DNA of 64,000 bases from Sindora glabra (lineage: Eukaryota; Streptophyta; Magnoliopsida; Fabales; Fabaceae): NCBI GenBank assembly GCA_020226215.1, contig CM035226.1, forward strand, positions 91,784,895 to 91,848,894, written 5' to 3'. Positions 11,013 through 22,330 of this stretch are shown piece by piece. Positions within the stretch are counted from its first letter, which is position 1, and each line of letters begins with the position of its first letter. The notes under the pieces were generated by a model. It ran no database searches, had not been told where the DNA came from, and saw only the letters and a list, made by a program, of their open reading frames with translations. The position numbers were made by a program, and so were the translations under genes.

Positions 11013-13038
11013 CTAGTTCTCTTTGCCCAAAAGAGTGAGGAGGAACTTCTTGTAGTCCCCAGAAGTCTCCTTAGCAACAGCATTCTCAAGAGCAACGCTG
11101 TTCCTCCTGTAGTACGCATCCGAGATGTTCCTCAGATCCTTCTCAGCTCGGGTAACGATCACTCGAGTCAGTGCATCCTCCTCAGTTCCAAACTTTTTCA
11201 GGGCGTCGCGCACCACCTATGTATCAAAAAATTTTGGGATAAATTATGTAGTAATTGAAAATTTTGATTGATTGTATCTCATTTTGGAAGCAATTAGCAA
11301 GTTACATATTTTTATGTTACACAACAAAACTTACAAATGAGGTTAGGATGTATATCATAACGTAGGAAGGCAGTGAAGAATCTTACCTTTTCATAGTACT
11401 TTGTATGGTCATTGATGCAACGGATGGCAGTGTGTACAGCCTTGAGGAATTCATCAGATGCATCATCAAGCAGTTTCTGAAGAAATAAAAAAGAAAACAA
11501 AGTAAAATATTTGCAATTATTTCAATATTATCTTGTTTAGTAAAGAAAAAACTCTCTCTCTCTCTCTCTCTGTCTTTTAACCTTGGAAATGGAAGCACCG
11601 TAGATCTCTCTGTAGCGGTTGAGAGTTGCAACAATCTGAGTCTTGCTCCTTGTGCTAAGGATCCTAATGGCTTCTTCATACTTGGATCCCTTCTTCTCTC
11701 TGATGGCTTCATGAAGGATTTCAGCTTCAGTTTGTGCCAATTTTGCATTGATTTCATCACCATTATACCTAAATGAGGTCACCAACCCAACCAAAAGCTA
11801 CCCAAAAACAAAAACAACAACAACAACTCATAACAATCAGTATACCAACTTCAATCTTTTCCACTCACAAACACTCCATTTGACTTATACTTTGCACATT
11901 ACTACATTTTTATGAATAAACAAAAATAGCTTTAACATCACTACACTATTTTAGCCAAAACTATTAATCTTCAAGTTTTTCATGGATTTTTGATCGTATG
12001 ATCTCTCGACTTCATGTTCAAAATCTTGTTTTTATCAACTGACTTGATCATCAGAGTCTTTATACGAGTTCGAGTGATTCTAACCCCTGTTGTTTTGTAA
12101 GCATCCCATAAAAAATATTGTATTTAATAATGTACATGAATAAGATGGAGATCAATTGACACTTACTAGGCGGAGGGGGCCAGAGGTATGAGCCGCCACA
12201 TCTTCCTCCACGGATCGCTTGTAGCGGTTGTGGTAGGCGCGCCTCACAATTAAGAGCTCCTCAGGTGAAAGGAACGCAAGCAATTTCCACAATGACATGG
12301 TAATTCTTGCCACTCTTGATGGCTACATTGGCCAAAACAGCATCACGATCTGCAGGCTCCAATATCCACCGATATACAGCTCTCTATTTCATAGAAATGA
12401 CCCATAAATCAAATTAGTTAGCTTATGAAATGAACTTCAAAAGATGACAAAGTTATCAAACAAAAATGATTCTTCTAGTTTTGTCCTGTGGTTTTCCATC
12501 CTTTCATGTCCTGGATTCCAACCTGGGATTTCGGTGTGTGCTAAGAAGATTATCACTCTTACTATAAAAAGAAATGATTTTTCTGGGTTTTGATTCATAT
12601 TAATTAAGTTACCTCAAAGTCACCAGAGATCTCAGATTCAAGGCGTTTGACAAGGTCCTCTTGGAAAAGTTCCTCGTAGGCTTTTCTGATTTGTTGCCTC
12701 TGATGAACATTTCTATGACCCAGAATGGCTATGATGGACTTCTCATCAGAACCCCACCCTGCAAAGTTGAAGACCCACCAAATATCAAATGATTTTACAA
12801 TCTAGAGATAAATAGAGGGCTCAAATTTACATAGAATCGGCATTTTGCAGTGAATTTTCAAGAAATGGGAGATGATGGAAAAAATCATAAGCACAATGCA
12901 GTCAAACAAAACTAAAGCAATATGTTAGAAGAAAAAATGGATATATAGTTTGGATGATCCAAAACCTTGGAAGGCCTTTTGGAGAGCTTCAGCATCTTCG
13001 TGAGCGGAATGGTTACTAGGAGCAATAAGGGTAGCCAT
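11013..13038 (-). CDS. Annexin (plant D1/D2-like), six exons, with a one-base frameshift in exon 3
   Basis: Minus-strand exons: 13038-12966, 12758-12613, 12383-12167, 11797-11582, 11476-11387 and 11216-11013. All introns are GT...AG. Apart from one extra base in exon 3 the joined length is 314 codons, the usual size of a plant annexin. Four annexin repeats are recognisable. Repeat I has the Ca2+-site variant GWGSDE (residues 25-30), with the acidic partner in SGDFE (69-73) and a conserved His at residue 39. Repeat III carries the EAIRILSTRS block, which includes the IRI motif. Repeat IV has KFGTEEDALTRV and ends SGDYKKFLLTLLGKEN. Annexins bind acidic phospholipids in a Ca2+-dependent way at membranes. 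The start is the first ATG, MATL..., as in plant relatives, and lies about 75 bp downstream of a TATA box. The exon 3 reading frame breaks near 12,272 and meets TGA at 12263-12261. As written, only about 113 residues would be made. The locus is therefore either a young pseudogene or a real gene with a consensus error. Confidence 0.93.
11549..11571. repeat. (CT)n microsatellite in annexin intron 4
   Basis: An uninterrupted run of about ten CT dinucleotides lies just inside the donor side of intron 4 (GA-rich on the transcribed strand). It is probably length-polymorphic and does not disturb the splice site at 11582/11581. Confidence 0.85.
12261..12272 (-). other. Frameshift and premature stop in annexin exon 3
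   Basis: Reading from exon 3's start at 12383, the frame gives ...NYHVIVEIACV and then PFT followed by TGA (12263-12261). Dropping one base of the CC pair at 12272-12271 would return to a frame that continues without stops to the exon end at 12167 and joins exon 4 in phase. Exon 3 is 217 nt, which is one more than a multiple of three, while the other junctions are phase-consistent. The plus-strand context is a short homopolymer pair, GAAAGGAAC, a setting in which a one-base consensus error is plausible. Confidence 0.9.
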
Positions 13039-13110
13039 GGTTGAGATTTTCTGCTCGGTGACGGGTTATGGGTTACGAACGATAGTAAGAGTTGTGTTTC
13101 TTCCCCAGCT

Positions 13111-13119
13111 TTTTATATA
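13111..13119 (-). promoter_or_regulatory. TATA box of the annexin gene
   Basis: On the minus strand the sequence is TATATAAAA, 73-81 bp upstream of the ATG at 13038. That position predicts a transcription start near 13,085 and a 5' UTR of about 45-50 nt. No other strong TATA element occurs between it and the start codon. Confidence 0.7.
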
Positions 13120-14814
13120 AAACTTTTCTATTTAATACAATAAGGCCCCAGTTTTTGGAAAAAAAATTATATTCTCCTTAATTGCTACCGGATTTGTTTG
13201 ATATATCATTATTGACAAATTTGAAAATTCAATTTATTTTTTAAATTACTCATCAATTATTTCTCGAAGCTAAATATCTCTCTAAAATAATTATTATTAA
13301 AAATCATGTTAAATATAAATCAATTTTCACACTTAAATCTAATAATAATCATTTACTTTATTAAATTTATAATCGATACTAAAAATTCCAATCACTGTAT
13401 CAAGCACCCGGGGTAAAATAAAAGACAGCCATAATTGTAAGTCTAATAATATCAATGGGTCTCATAATAGTTGTCTCAACAATATATCAAGTAGAAATCC
13501 TCGAATATAGGAAGAATTTACATCCCATCAATCTTTTATTCATAAATTTTTTAATTTTATAGAAATAAAAGGCATAATCTTCTATTTTAGGACTTACAAT
13601 TTTTTTATTGAAAATTTTCAACACAAAAAAGATTATATATATTTATTTTTGTCCTAAAATCGCACCCCATCTTTTGAAAATTGAAGAAATGAGATGCAAT
13701 CGTAGTAGAGAAATAGTAATATTTGTAGAACTTACTAGAATACGTGAGATCTCCGTTTGTTTGCTATTCCGTCTACTACTTTTTTTCCAATTCACGCAAA
13801 ATGCTATGCAATTTCGAAACTCCTGTAAGAATTTGGTTCATGCAAATTGTAATTTGCATGAAATTCTCCACATTCTATTTTCTCTTTGGTTATCAAATTA
13901 GCTGTAATGGACGGATCTAGACAAGTTAGACTAGTCTATGTGAACTTCAATCCATATAAATTTAAGATAAATGAGTCAATTTTTAAATACTTTATACTTT
14001 AATTTAATTTATATCCATAATTTTTAATTATAAATTTGTGAATTGATTTGTTTTGAATCAATCCATGTGAACTTTATTTTATACAAATTAATCCATATAA
14101 ATTTATGAAAGGAAAAAATTAAATTTTAAATAATTTGAAGCATTAAAATTCATGAACCAAATCAATTTGGCCCACGAATTACAGTCCATTTAAGAGTACT
14201 ACAAATTAGATGCGTGTAAAAATTTCTTAAAATTCTTGGGTGTAAAACTTAAAACAGAAAAAGTCTTTCTCGTTTATGAAACATGCAGCACGGACCAGAA
14301 TTAAGGATATTTCGATAACCTATGCCTTTGTCTGGTGTTTTCCAAAATGATGCCAAGCAAGTAGATTTTGGATGTCCCCCACTTGGTTAAAAAAATTTAG
14401 AAAATTGGGTAGGCTTGCGTGTTTCATTCTTTTAGTTTCAATTATCGGGTACTAATTGATGTGTGCTCCAATTGGCATTTAGCCGTTGATGAGTTTTAGG
14501 CAATCTCGAATTGGGTGTTTAGATCACATGGGCAGGGATTGCATCCTTTGTCTTTTTGTTCTTGTTTAAATTCAAGAATAATAATTGACTTGTATTTAAT
14601 TTTTTTTAATGATATGAATAGCAATAACTTAATATAAATACTTAAAATTATGAGTTAAAATCCTAAATATAACATGCAGTAAAATTCTTAATGCATAAAT
14701 AGGATTTATTCTAGCCTAAAATTGGGTGGAATAAATGAGGGGCCAAATATGTAAAGAAAGTACGAGAAGCCTAAATTGGCAATATTGAAAGTGATAGTCA
14801 ACTAACAAATGAAT

Positions 14815-14880
14815 CACACATTGAGAATGACTTTGAAACCATCTCGGCACACATTGAGAATGCCTTTGAAACCATCTCGG
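14815..14880 (+). repeat. 33-bp tandem duplication, in-frame
   Basis: CACACATTGAGAATGMCTTT followed by GAAACCATCTCGG occurs twice head to tail with a period of exactly 33 bp and a single visible difference. The period is a multiple of three. Read in the frame starting near 14,773, the unit gives HIEN(D/A)FETISA inside an open stretch of about 50 codons that ends TGA near 14,930. There is no ATG at its start and no recognised domain, so coding status is unproven. Confidence 0.7.
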
Positions 14881-15387
14881 ACAGTACCATGAAATTGGCT
14901 TTGCCTCTCACATGCAAGATGACCAGTGTTTGAAAATTTTGAAATCTAAGGATGACAGCTTTACAATACAAAATCAACTTTTACTATTTTTCCCTCATTT
15001 ATTCCAATTTCACCAAAAACATTCATTGTCAGTAAAATAAAGCCTTTTCAAATCTCTAAATTTCGTTTTTTTTATTCATATATAACGAGATATAGTTTTA
15101 TGAAATTCTTCTAAAATCGAAAATTCATTTTAATAAATAAAGTGACACATTATAGTTTTTTACAAAAAAAATTAAAGAAATGAATAATTATAAACCATTA
15201 ATTTTTATATTGAGAATCATTATTCTTTAAAATGTATTTTATATTTTAGAGGATTTTAGCTCCAATTTTATATATATGAGAAAAAATTAATAAAAAGAAA
15301 GTTGAAACATCATCTCAAATGTGCACATAAGGCATTGTTTTGATTTCAGCAAATAAAGAATAATATTAGCAAAAAGAAACACTTAGA

Positions 15388-15625
15388 CTCATTAAAGTGA
15401 AAGTGAGAGCCATCCACCTGCTTTTTAGACGCATGAAGAGCATCATAAAAGTGGTTCAACTAATCTTGCTATTAAGGTTTCTGAGAAGAATTACGTGTCT
15501 GAACAGAGATGTTGCCGGATGTCTTATTGCCTTTTTTATGAGCTGGAAGAGATGGAAGACAACTACATCCGATAATCAACGTTTGATCACCCGACAGTTC
15601 AGCAACTACATATTTCCTTCTTTTT
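15388..15625 (+). pseudogene. Possible broken coding fragment, unrecognised
   Basis: The frame beginning at about 15,396 reads SESESHPPAF, then a stop, then about 50 codons including NLAIKVSEKNYVSEQRC and YELEEMEDNYIR. A further stop is followed by STFDHPTVQQLHIS. The acidic and mixed composition is unlike the Phe/Ile/Leu/Lys-rich frames produced by random AT-rich DNA nearby, and a TTTCAG acceptor-like sequence lies about 40 bp upstream. Two stops interrupt it and I cannot assign a family. It may be a relic exon or transposon fragment; chance is also possible. Overlapping frames on both strands (76 codons each) look worse by composition. Confidence 0.25.
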
Positions 15626-15640
15626 AAAAAAATATTTTTG

Positions 15641-16060
15641 GTAATTTTGTTATTGTATTTGTAAGTTTTTTTAATAATATAAGTGATTAATTCAGTAAAC
15701 ATATATATAAAAATCTGATATCAGATTTAAGATATAATGAAACATAAATTTTTTTTAAAAATAACGAATACTGTCAAATGATATTTGTGAATTTTTTTTT
15801 TTGTAATTTTGTTATTGTATTTATAATTTTTTTTGTAACAGGAATGATTAATTCACAAAAAACTCATATAAAAATTTGATATCAAAGCTAAAATATAATG
15901 AAATATAAAATCTTCAAGAAGATAGTAAATATCACTTAAGTCAATTACTTCCAAACAACATTTGTGATTTTTTTTTTTGTAATTTTGTTATTGTAATTGT
16001 CATTTTTTTATAATAACAGCGATTAATTTATTAAATATATGCATAAAAGCCAATAATAAA
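15641..16060. repeat. Three-unit tandem repeat, period about 162-176 bp
   Basis: Units start at 15,641, 15,803 and 15,979 with the shared opening GTAATTTTGTTATTGTATTT. Each continues with a variable T-run, then a GATTAATT phrase, a CATATATAAAA-like phrase and an AGATATAATGAAA-like phrase. The copies are diverged and the third is shortened. No transposon ends or reading frames are associated. Confidence 0.75.
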
Positions 16061-18638
16061 ACAAAAAATAAAACCTTAAAAAAAAATTAGCAGATATCCC
16101 TCTAAGTCAAGGATTGTGAGACGATATTTGTCTAGTCTCTTTGTTTTTTTCCTCTTCAGAAAGAACTAACATAATCACATATTAAATGGGTCTAATTGTT
16201 GCAAAAATTGAATTTAGCCCGTCGCTCAAATTAAGAATTAGAATGATAATGGTTTAGTTCAATCAAAAAATCATTTTTATAATCATATCGGTCAAATTTA
16301 GGTTCAATCAGTTGAATCAGTCAAAAACAATAAGTTGGAACTGATTTTTAAAATTTGTTTGAGTTTTTTATTTTTAGCTACAATTTCCCTATAAATGAAC
16401 TTTTTTTTTTTGTGGTTCTAACACTAATTTTTAAAACTTCGGTCACACAAATAGGCGGCAATTGTAATATAACACTAACAATTGATTCTTATGAAGTAGC
16501 TGATATTAGTTTTGATCTATTGTAATTATTATTATTTATATAAGCAAATTAATTATATACTTATATGATTTTATTTAATATGTTTAATTTCTTATTTATA
16601 ACGCTGCTAATCGATTTAATTATTGATTTTATCAATCAGATTAAAATAATTTCCCCGCTTTAAGATTGGACATGAGAAAATTTGATTTATGAATTTGATT
16701 ACTCCAACATGCGATTTTGTTGCATTTTTCCTACAAACCCCTTGATTTACTAAAATTCCACCATGTATTTATTAAATTCTAATAAAAAAGATTTATACTG
16801 TTTAATGATTTTGAGAGAGTTATGTACATAGTATTTTTTTTTAAATCACAATTAATTATATGCACATCAATAGTTGGAAGGTTTTTAATTTGTTCAAACT
16901 TCCATGCAGGAATTATTAAAATGTTGAGGGAAAAAAATTCAATGATTATAGAGGTTTTCTTTTGAAAAAAACACACACACAAGTTTTATCTGTAAGAATG
17001 CAAAAGTTGGGGGATCGCGAGGACTGATTAATTGAGGAAATCATAGTCTGCTATTTCTTAATTAAAAAAATTGTTTGTACTAAAGAACCTAAATCATGCA
17101 TGCGACCTAGTAAGTTGATCTAAACAAAAAGTAATTTCTAATTTATTTTATTATTTTTAATGTTTTCGAAATTGAAAAGTAAGATTTTTAGGTCCTATAA
17201 TAACAAATTAATATACAAATAATAAAATTGACCGATAATTAGAAAAAAAATGCTCGCTTATGATTGAAAATTTGCACCCACACAATCAAGGTCTAAGGCA
17301 AAGCAACTTTTAATGGGTATGCAATTTTATTTTTTTTTTAAAAGGTAGGCTTTGGCGAACGCTACAATTTCGAAATGCTTTTCTTATTTGTTAAAAATGA
17401 AAAAGGAAATATATTTCTATTAAAAAAAGAAAGAGGGACCCTTGTTTAAATTGGTGAGCAAACAAGCTTTTTGATTTTTTAAATTTTATTGTATTTTTAA
17501 ATGTAATTTTTTTTCTAAAAAAATGTCAAGGGATAAAATAGATTACTTCACTCTAATATTATGGTATATATCACTGACTTCTTTAAAAATTTATAATGAT
17601 ATTTATACACATCGTTTAATCTCCCTTAAAATAGCTAAGGATGAATGTAAGAAATTTTAAAAAGGAATAACATTCACTAAAATACATTTCTTTTTGTTTA
17701 ATTTCCTAGACACTTGGAAAGAGTCATACTTGGAGAAAAAAAAATTCTTTACGGAAACACTATCTATGAAAATACTTATTATGGGTGTTGTAAAAAGTTC
17801 ACACAGATTTGTATGCTAAGGCCAATATTTCATGTGAGCTAATTTTGATCGATCCAATTTATGTTACAAATTTGTGGATCGGTTTACTTTGTCTTAAAAA
17901 GACAATTAACCTACAGCATAAATGAATTTGATCTACATTAACTTGGCTCATTTAGATCTACATTATCATAAGTTTGTTTTTTAACAAATCTAATCTATAA
18001 ACAATTCATAGTTTAATGACTAAAATCTTATTTCAATCTCTATCGGATTGAATTTATCTCAAATTTATTTTTATATCAATTTAATTCTTATAAAATTAGA
18101 ATTTATCATATTTTAGTTCTTTCATACAATTTTTAAAATTTTAAAAATTTATACGGACAGATTAAAATATAATAATTTTTAATTTTATAGAAATTAAATT
18201 GATATAAATATTTATTTAAGGATAAAATTGAAGTAAACTCAATTTTACAAGTATCAAAACAAAATTGTAATCTATTTTAATCCACCAAATCTACTAACCT
18301 TGGCCCCATTAAGTAACTTTAACTACTATCCCCAAAAGATATAAGCACATGGGAAGCACCTGAACGGGAGAATAAAGAGAGAGACCTCTCTTGACACATT
18401 TTCTTATCATTCCATCTCACATTTTTTCCAACAAAAGAAACTCTTCCCAAAATTTAGAAATAATTCATGCTAGAAAGAGAAAAAAGTTGAGAGATTGATC
18501 AATTTCCAAAATTAACAAAACAAAAAATGCAGCACATGAAACAAAAATTAGCTAAAATCACAATTAATTTAAGCCTGAAACTGAAAACAGAGATCAAAAC
18601 AATTAAATTTAAAGATATCTAAAACTGTATGAAAATAC

Positions 18639-18711
18639 CTTCGAAGGCCTGATGGAGAGCCTGAGCATCTTCAACGGCAGAAGCCTGGCTTTGAACAACC
18701 AAAGTTGCCAT
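18639..18711 (-). CDS. Solitary annexin first exon (alternative first exon or relic of a second annexin gene)
   Basis: On the minus strand, ATG at 18711 opens 24 codons beginning MATLVVQSQASAVEDAQ and ending QAFE, followed by one base and a GTATTT donor at 18638. Both length (73 nt) and donor phase are identical to exon 1 of the annexin gene at 13038-12966. The encoded peptides match at about 14 of 24 residues (MATL, S.SA, EDA, AL, AF). It has its own TATA-like element about 85 bp upstream and a purine/CT-rich leader. No second, third or later exon follows before the complete annexin gene 5.6 kb downstream. It could splice in frame to the acceptor at 12758, giving a second isoform with a different N terminus. 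Otherwise it is what remains of a tandem duplicate. The sequence divergence favours an old duplication. Confidence 0.85.
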
Positions 18712-18791
18712 TTTTGTCTCTCAAAGCTCTCTCTTTCTCTGCTGAGCACAAGAAATTGAGTTGATGAGGGAATTGGCTCACCGAAGTTACA

Positions 18792-18798
18792 ATTTATA
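18792..18798 (-). promoter_or_regulatory. TATA-like element upstream of the solitary annexin exon
   Basis: The minus strand reads TATAAAT, 81-87 bp before the ATG at 18711. This is nearly the same spacing as at the complete annexin gene. It suggests that the exon kept, or recently had, a working promoter. Confidence 0.55.
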
Positions 18799-18799
18799 G

Positions 18800-20002
18800 A
18801 AAAAGTAACTCCATAGGAATTAACGCCTGCTCACATTATTCATATTTTTGAACGTTACTATTCATTTTTAAATAATTTTCATTTCCTGCATCCTATCTGT
18901 TTATTTACTTAGCAAAAATAAAAACTATACATTTATTTTTTTAATTTTATCTCTATTATTTTAATAAATACTCTACAATTTTTTATATTAATTAACTTAT
19001 GATAAGAATAATTTAGAAAATTATAATCATTTTCTTCTCAAGTTGAAATTATTTATGGCTCTCTCCTACGTATACTTTAAATGATAAATAAAAAAGGATA
19101 TAGGAAATACTTTCACCTATCAATCACAGATAATTCTAAAGGGAGATCAAATTGTTAAGGTGTTTTCGCTTAAGATTTGTACTTCTATTTAATTATACGA
19201 TATACGATGAGTAAATAGGTCAATCTCTGGTAAAATTAAATATTTTCTTCAATGTATTTTTTAATTCTAAATTAAATGAATAAAAAAGTATAAATTTTAA
19301 TTTAGAAAAGATAACTAGATAAAAAAAAACATTTGCTTGAATTTTTTCACAAAATTACATTCTGTTTTTTATGGGTGAATTTATAGTACATCAATGTATT
19401 AGTAAATCAAGGTTGATATATTATGGTGTAACATGATGTGGTATAAAAAATTATTAATTTGATATGTGATATACATATGATATATATCATCATGTATTAT
19501 AAGAAAATATTAATGTAATATATAATTAAATTTAATGATATATTAGCTGTGAGATATTATATAATTTTCTGCTTCTGAGGTTAAAAAAATTTAATTTAAA
19601 ATCTGAAAATAATTTTAACGTAAATAATCGAGCTGGACTCCAAGCTTCGATTGGGGCAGGCTTTTCATTTATTGGGAAGATAAATCTGGGAAAACAGGAA
19701 TTTCACGACGCATTTTTCGTCCCTTTCTTTTGCATGTGGGACATTTGGCAAGAGATAGTCAGGAATTTGTCTCGTTCTGATGCCCGAAAATAATATTCCA
19801 AAGCTCTCGTTTTGTATTTTACACTAATATACTTTCTTTTTCTTTTAATTTTTTTTCCTATCCTTGAGGTTTCTTATCTATTTGATTAACTAATTAATTA
19901 TTCAATTATAAAAAAAATAAAAATATTTGATATGATCCGATTTTATAATTATATAATAAATTTTTCTTAATAAATGTGAAATCTACAAAATTATAGATTT
20001 GA
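18800..20002. other. Gene-free upstream flank
   Basis: No gene, RNA or transposon end recognised. A somewhat GC-richer patch at 19,630-19,810 has no open frame of interest. Confidence 0.45.
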
Positions 20003-20311
20003 TATTCTTTCCATTTTTATTTATCTGTATCCATTAAGCCATTTTACACGTATTAAAAAATAATTAAATTTATTTATTTTTAATAAATTTTACAATATTA
20101 CTCTTTATAAAAAAATTTAATATAGTTAAAAATAGATAGAAAAATATAAATTGATAAATAATGTAGAATAATAAAGTAGTTATTAATGAAAGAGAATGAT
20201 AAATTTTAAAAAAATAATATTTAATAATTTATTAAAATTTTAAAGTGATAAATAAAAAGAAATAATTTTTTTTTAAAATACGATAGATAAAAAAAAATAA
20301 AGGAAATAATA
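20003..20311 (-). mobile_element. Stowaway-like MITE, copy B (reverse orientation)
   Basis: The reverse complement aligns along its whole length with 21,908-22,229. Shared phrases include TTTTTTTATCTRTCRTATTTT, TCATTAATAA.TA.TTTATTATT and ATTAAAAATAAATAAATT. The ends are degenerate here (TATTCTTTCC and GGAAATAATA). No coding capacity. The family is typical of the CTCCCTCC-ended Tc1/mariner-derived plant MITEs. Confidence 0.7.
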
Positions 20312-21654
20312 TATAAGGGAATAGTTTCAAATTAGGAAAAGAATATGATGCATCGATGTACTATAATCCCTCCCTTCAAGTAATCTTAAGAGAGTGTATA
20401 TAATAAAATATAAAGAAAAAAATTTGGATATATATATTTTTTATAAATATAAGAGTAATTAAATTATTAAATTTTGATAAAAATTAGATTTTAAATATAA
20501 TAAAAATGAAAAAATTTTAAGAAAATATTAAATATTATTTAAATTAAAAATCTCTCTAAAAATATTATGATATGTTATTAATTTATGAAGGTGAGTTCTT
20601 CCTTTTTCACTTGAGATAATGATATATGCATGGTCAAGACTATTATGCCGTAGACATAAGGTAGGGCATATGCTACCCCAGACATGTGTCCGCATATGAA
20701 TTGTAAAAATTAAACGAAACATGAGAAACAAAGAGTCGAAAGTCAAGATCTCTCATCTGCTACTTGAATGTCAGGTTTTTTGGGATTCTCACAAGTGCCC
20801 TTGAATCACCCACCCCCAATAACCATGTTAGCAAAATATACGTTATAGATATTAATATTATAATTAAATATTTTTCACGTGATGGTAATTTATTATTTTA
20901 TTAAGCTAACTATTATTACAAAAATAAAAGCCTCAACTACGCTATCAATAATATAAATTAAATATTATTACAGTACAAATTAATATCTTTAATAACTTAT
21001 GTGTTAATTTATATCATAATCAATTTTTTAATAATTATTTAATAAATAAAGTATCTTATATGTATTCAAAAAGTATATAAAATTTTACAAGGGTTTAAAA
21101 TAAAAATTGCAATTTCATATATAAAATATTATAATTGTTTATGATATTTACGTATAACATGTACATAAACATTTATATTTTTGTCAATTAAATTTGAATC
21201 AAAATACTTTTTTTAAAATATATTATGAAATTTTTTGTAAGAGTTGTATGAATTTATATAACCTGTTTAATATAAATTATTGCACAACATACTTTCATGT
21301 GTTACATGTGATGACATTGTAATTATTAATTCAATTAAAATTTGAAATATATTAAAAAAAGTCACGCATGACAACAAAAGTTACTAATTAAATAATGAAA
21401 TAAATAAAGTGGTTAATTTAACAATGTGATGTTGGATTCACAAAAATTTTCTCAGATTTTGACAAATGTTTTAAATGTTATATGTTTAATTTAGAAAAAA
21501 GAAAATCTCTCTAAAAAACATTTATATTTTGATAAAATACTTCAAGCCAAATATTTTCATAAGGGGAGGCAACTTTCGTATATTTTCATAATATGAGAAT
21601 ATTTTAATTATCTAAAAAAAATAATTTTACTTAGTATTTCATTAAAGTTTTAAC
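20312..21654. other. Gene-free AT-rich DNA
   Basis: Nothing recognised apart from short AT-rich direct repeats. A 72-codon minus-strand frame at 20,528-20,746 has no supporting feature. Confidence 0.45.
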
Positions 21655-22330
21655 ATCATTACCACTTGAATTTATTATTATCTATTACTATTAATTGCTA
21701 TCTACATTATTTATTATTGTTGATAGTTGTTTATTACCATCTATTATTATTTATCATCATTTGTCATCATTAACTATTATTATCCATTGTAGTTAACTAA
21801 TACCCAATACCTATGATCATCGTCTATCACTAACTAATCTTAATAATCATCACTTATCACTATTTACTATCATTGGACACTTTTTGCCACCACCCTCTAT
21901 CGTAAAATATTATTTCTTTCATTTTTTTATCTGTCATATTTTAAAGAAGTTTCTTATTCTCTTTTATTTATCGTTTTAAAATTTTAATGAAATATTAAAT
22001 ATATTTTGTCCAAATTTATCCTTTTTTCATTAATAAATATTTTATTATTTTACACTATTAATTAGCTTGCATTTATTCATTTATATTTTTTCTTCTATTT
22101 TTAACTATCTTAAATTTTGTGTATAAAGGATAATCTTATAAATTTTATTAAAAATAAATAAATTAAATTACTTTCTTTATATGTGTAAAATTAATTAATA
22201 ACAATAAATAAATAAGAATGGAGGGAGTATTAATTATTAATGATTACCCTTGACTACCACTTCTAAACACTCAATATTATTACCATTACCTATCATTATT
22301 AACTACCATTTATTATTATTAATCATCATT
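21655..22330. repeat. Degenerate ATT/ATC/ACC low-complexity tract split by a MITE
   Basis: From 21,655 to 21,907 and again from 22,230 to 22,330 the plus strand consists almost only of words such as TATCATTATT, CTATTATTATC, ACTACCATTT. This is a decayed trinucleotide-rich array. The two halves have the same composition and are separated exactly by the Stowaway-like element at 21,908-22,229, which shows that the element landed inside a once continuous tract. Confidence 0.7.
21908..22229 (+). mobile_element. Stowaway-like MITE, copy A
   Basis: The right end GGAGGGAGTA is the inverted form of the plant Stowaway terminus TACTCCCTCC. The left end TATTATTTCTTTCATT is a mutated counterpart. The interior matches 20,003-20,311 in reverse and part of 35,500-35,675. 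The flanking TA is consistent with TA target duplication. Non-coding, 322 bp. Confidence 0.75.

Larger units (their letters stand above)
13140..18638. other. Gene-poor stretch between two annexin first exons
   Basis: I looked on the minus strand for a second set of annexin exons (GWGT/SDE block, IRI block, C-terminal SGDY block) and saw none. Contents are a 33-bp tandem duplication (14,815-14,880), a possible coding relic (15,388-15,625) and a three-unit tandem repeat (15,641-16,060), plus otherwise unremarkable AT-rich DNA. If the exon at 18,639-18,711 is spliced to annexin exon 2, this stretch and the gene's own first exon would lie inside a 5.9 kb intron. Confidence 0.6.

Noticed and set aside
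11383..11763. 126-codon minus-strand frame in the annexin locus
   Set aside because: It reads through exon 4, intron 4 and exon 5 in a wrong frame. The spliced annexin frame explains the region.
13608..13901. 97-codon plus-strand frame
   Set aside because: Lies in AT-rich intergenic DNA, with composition like background translation and no motif.
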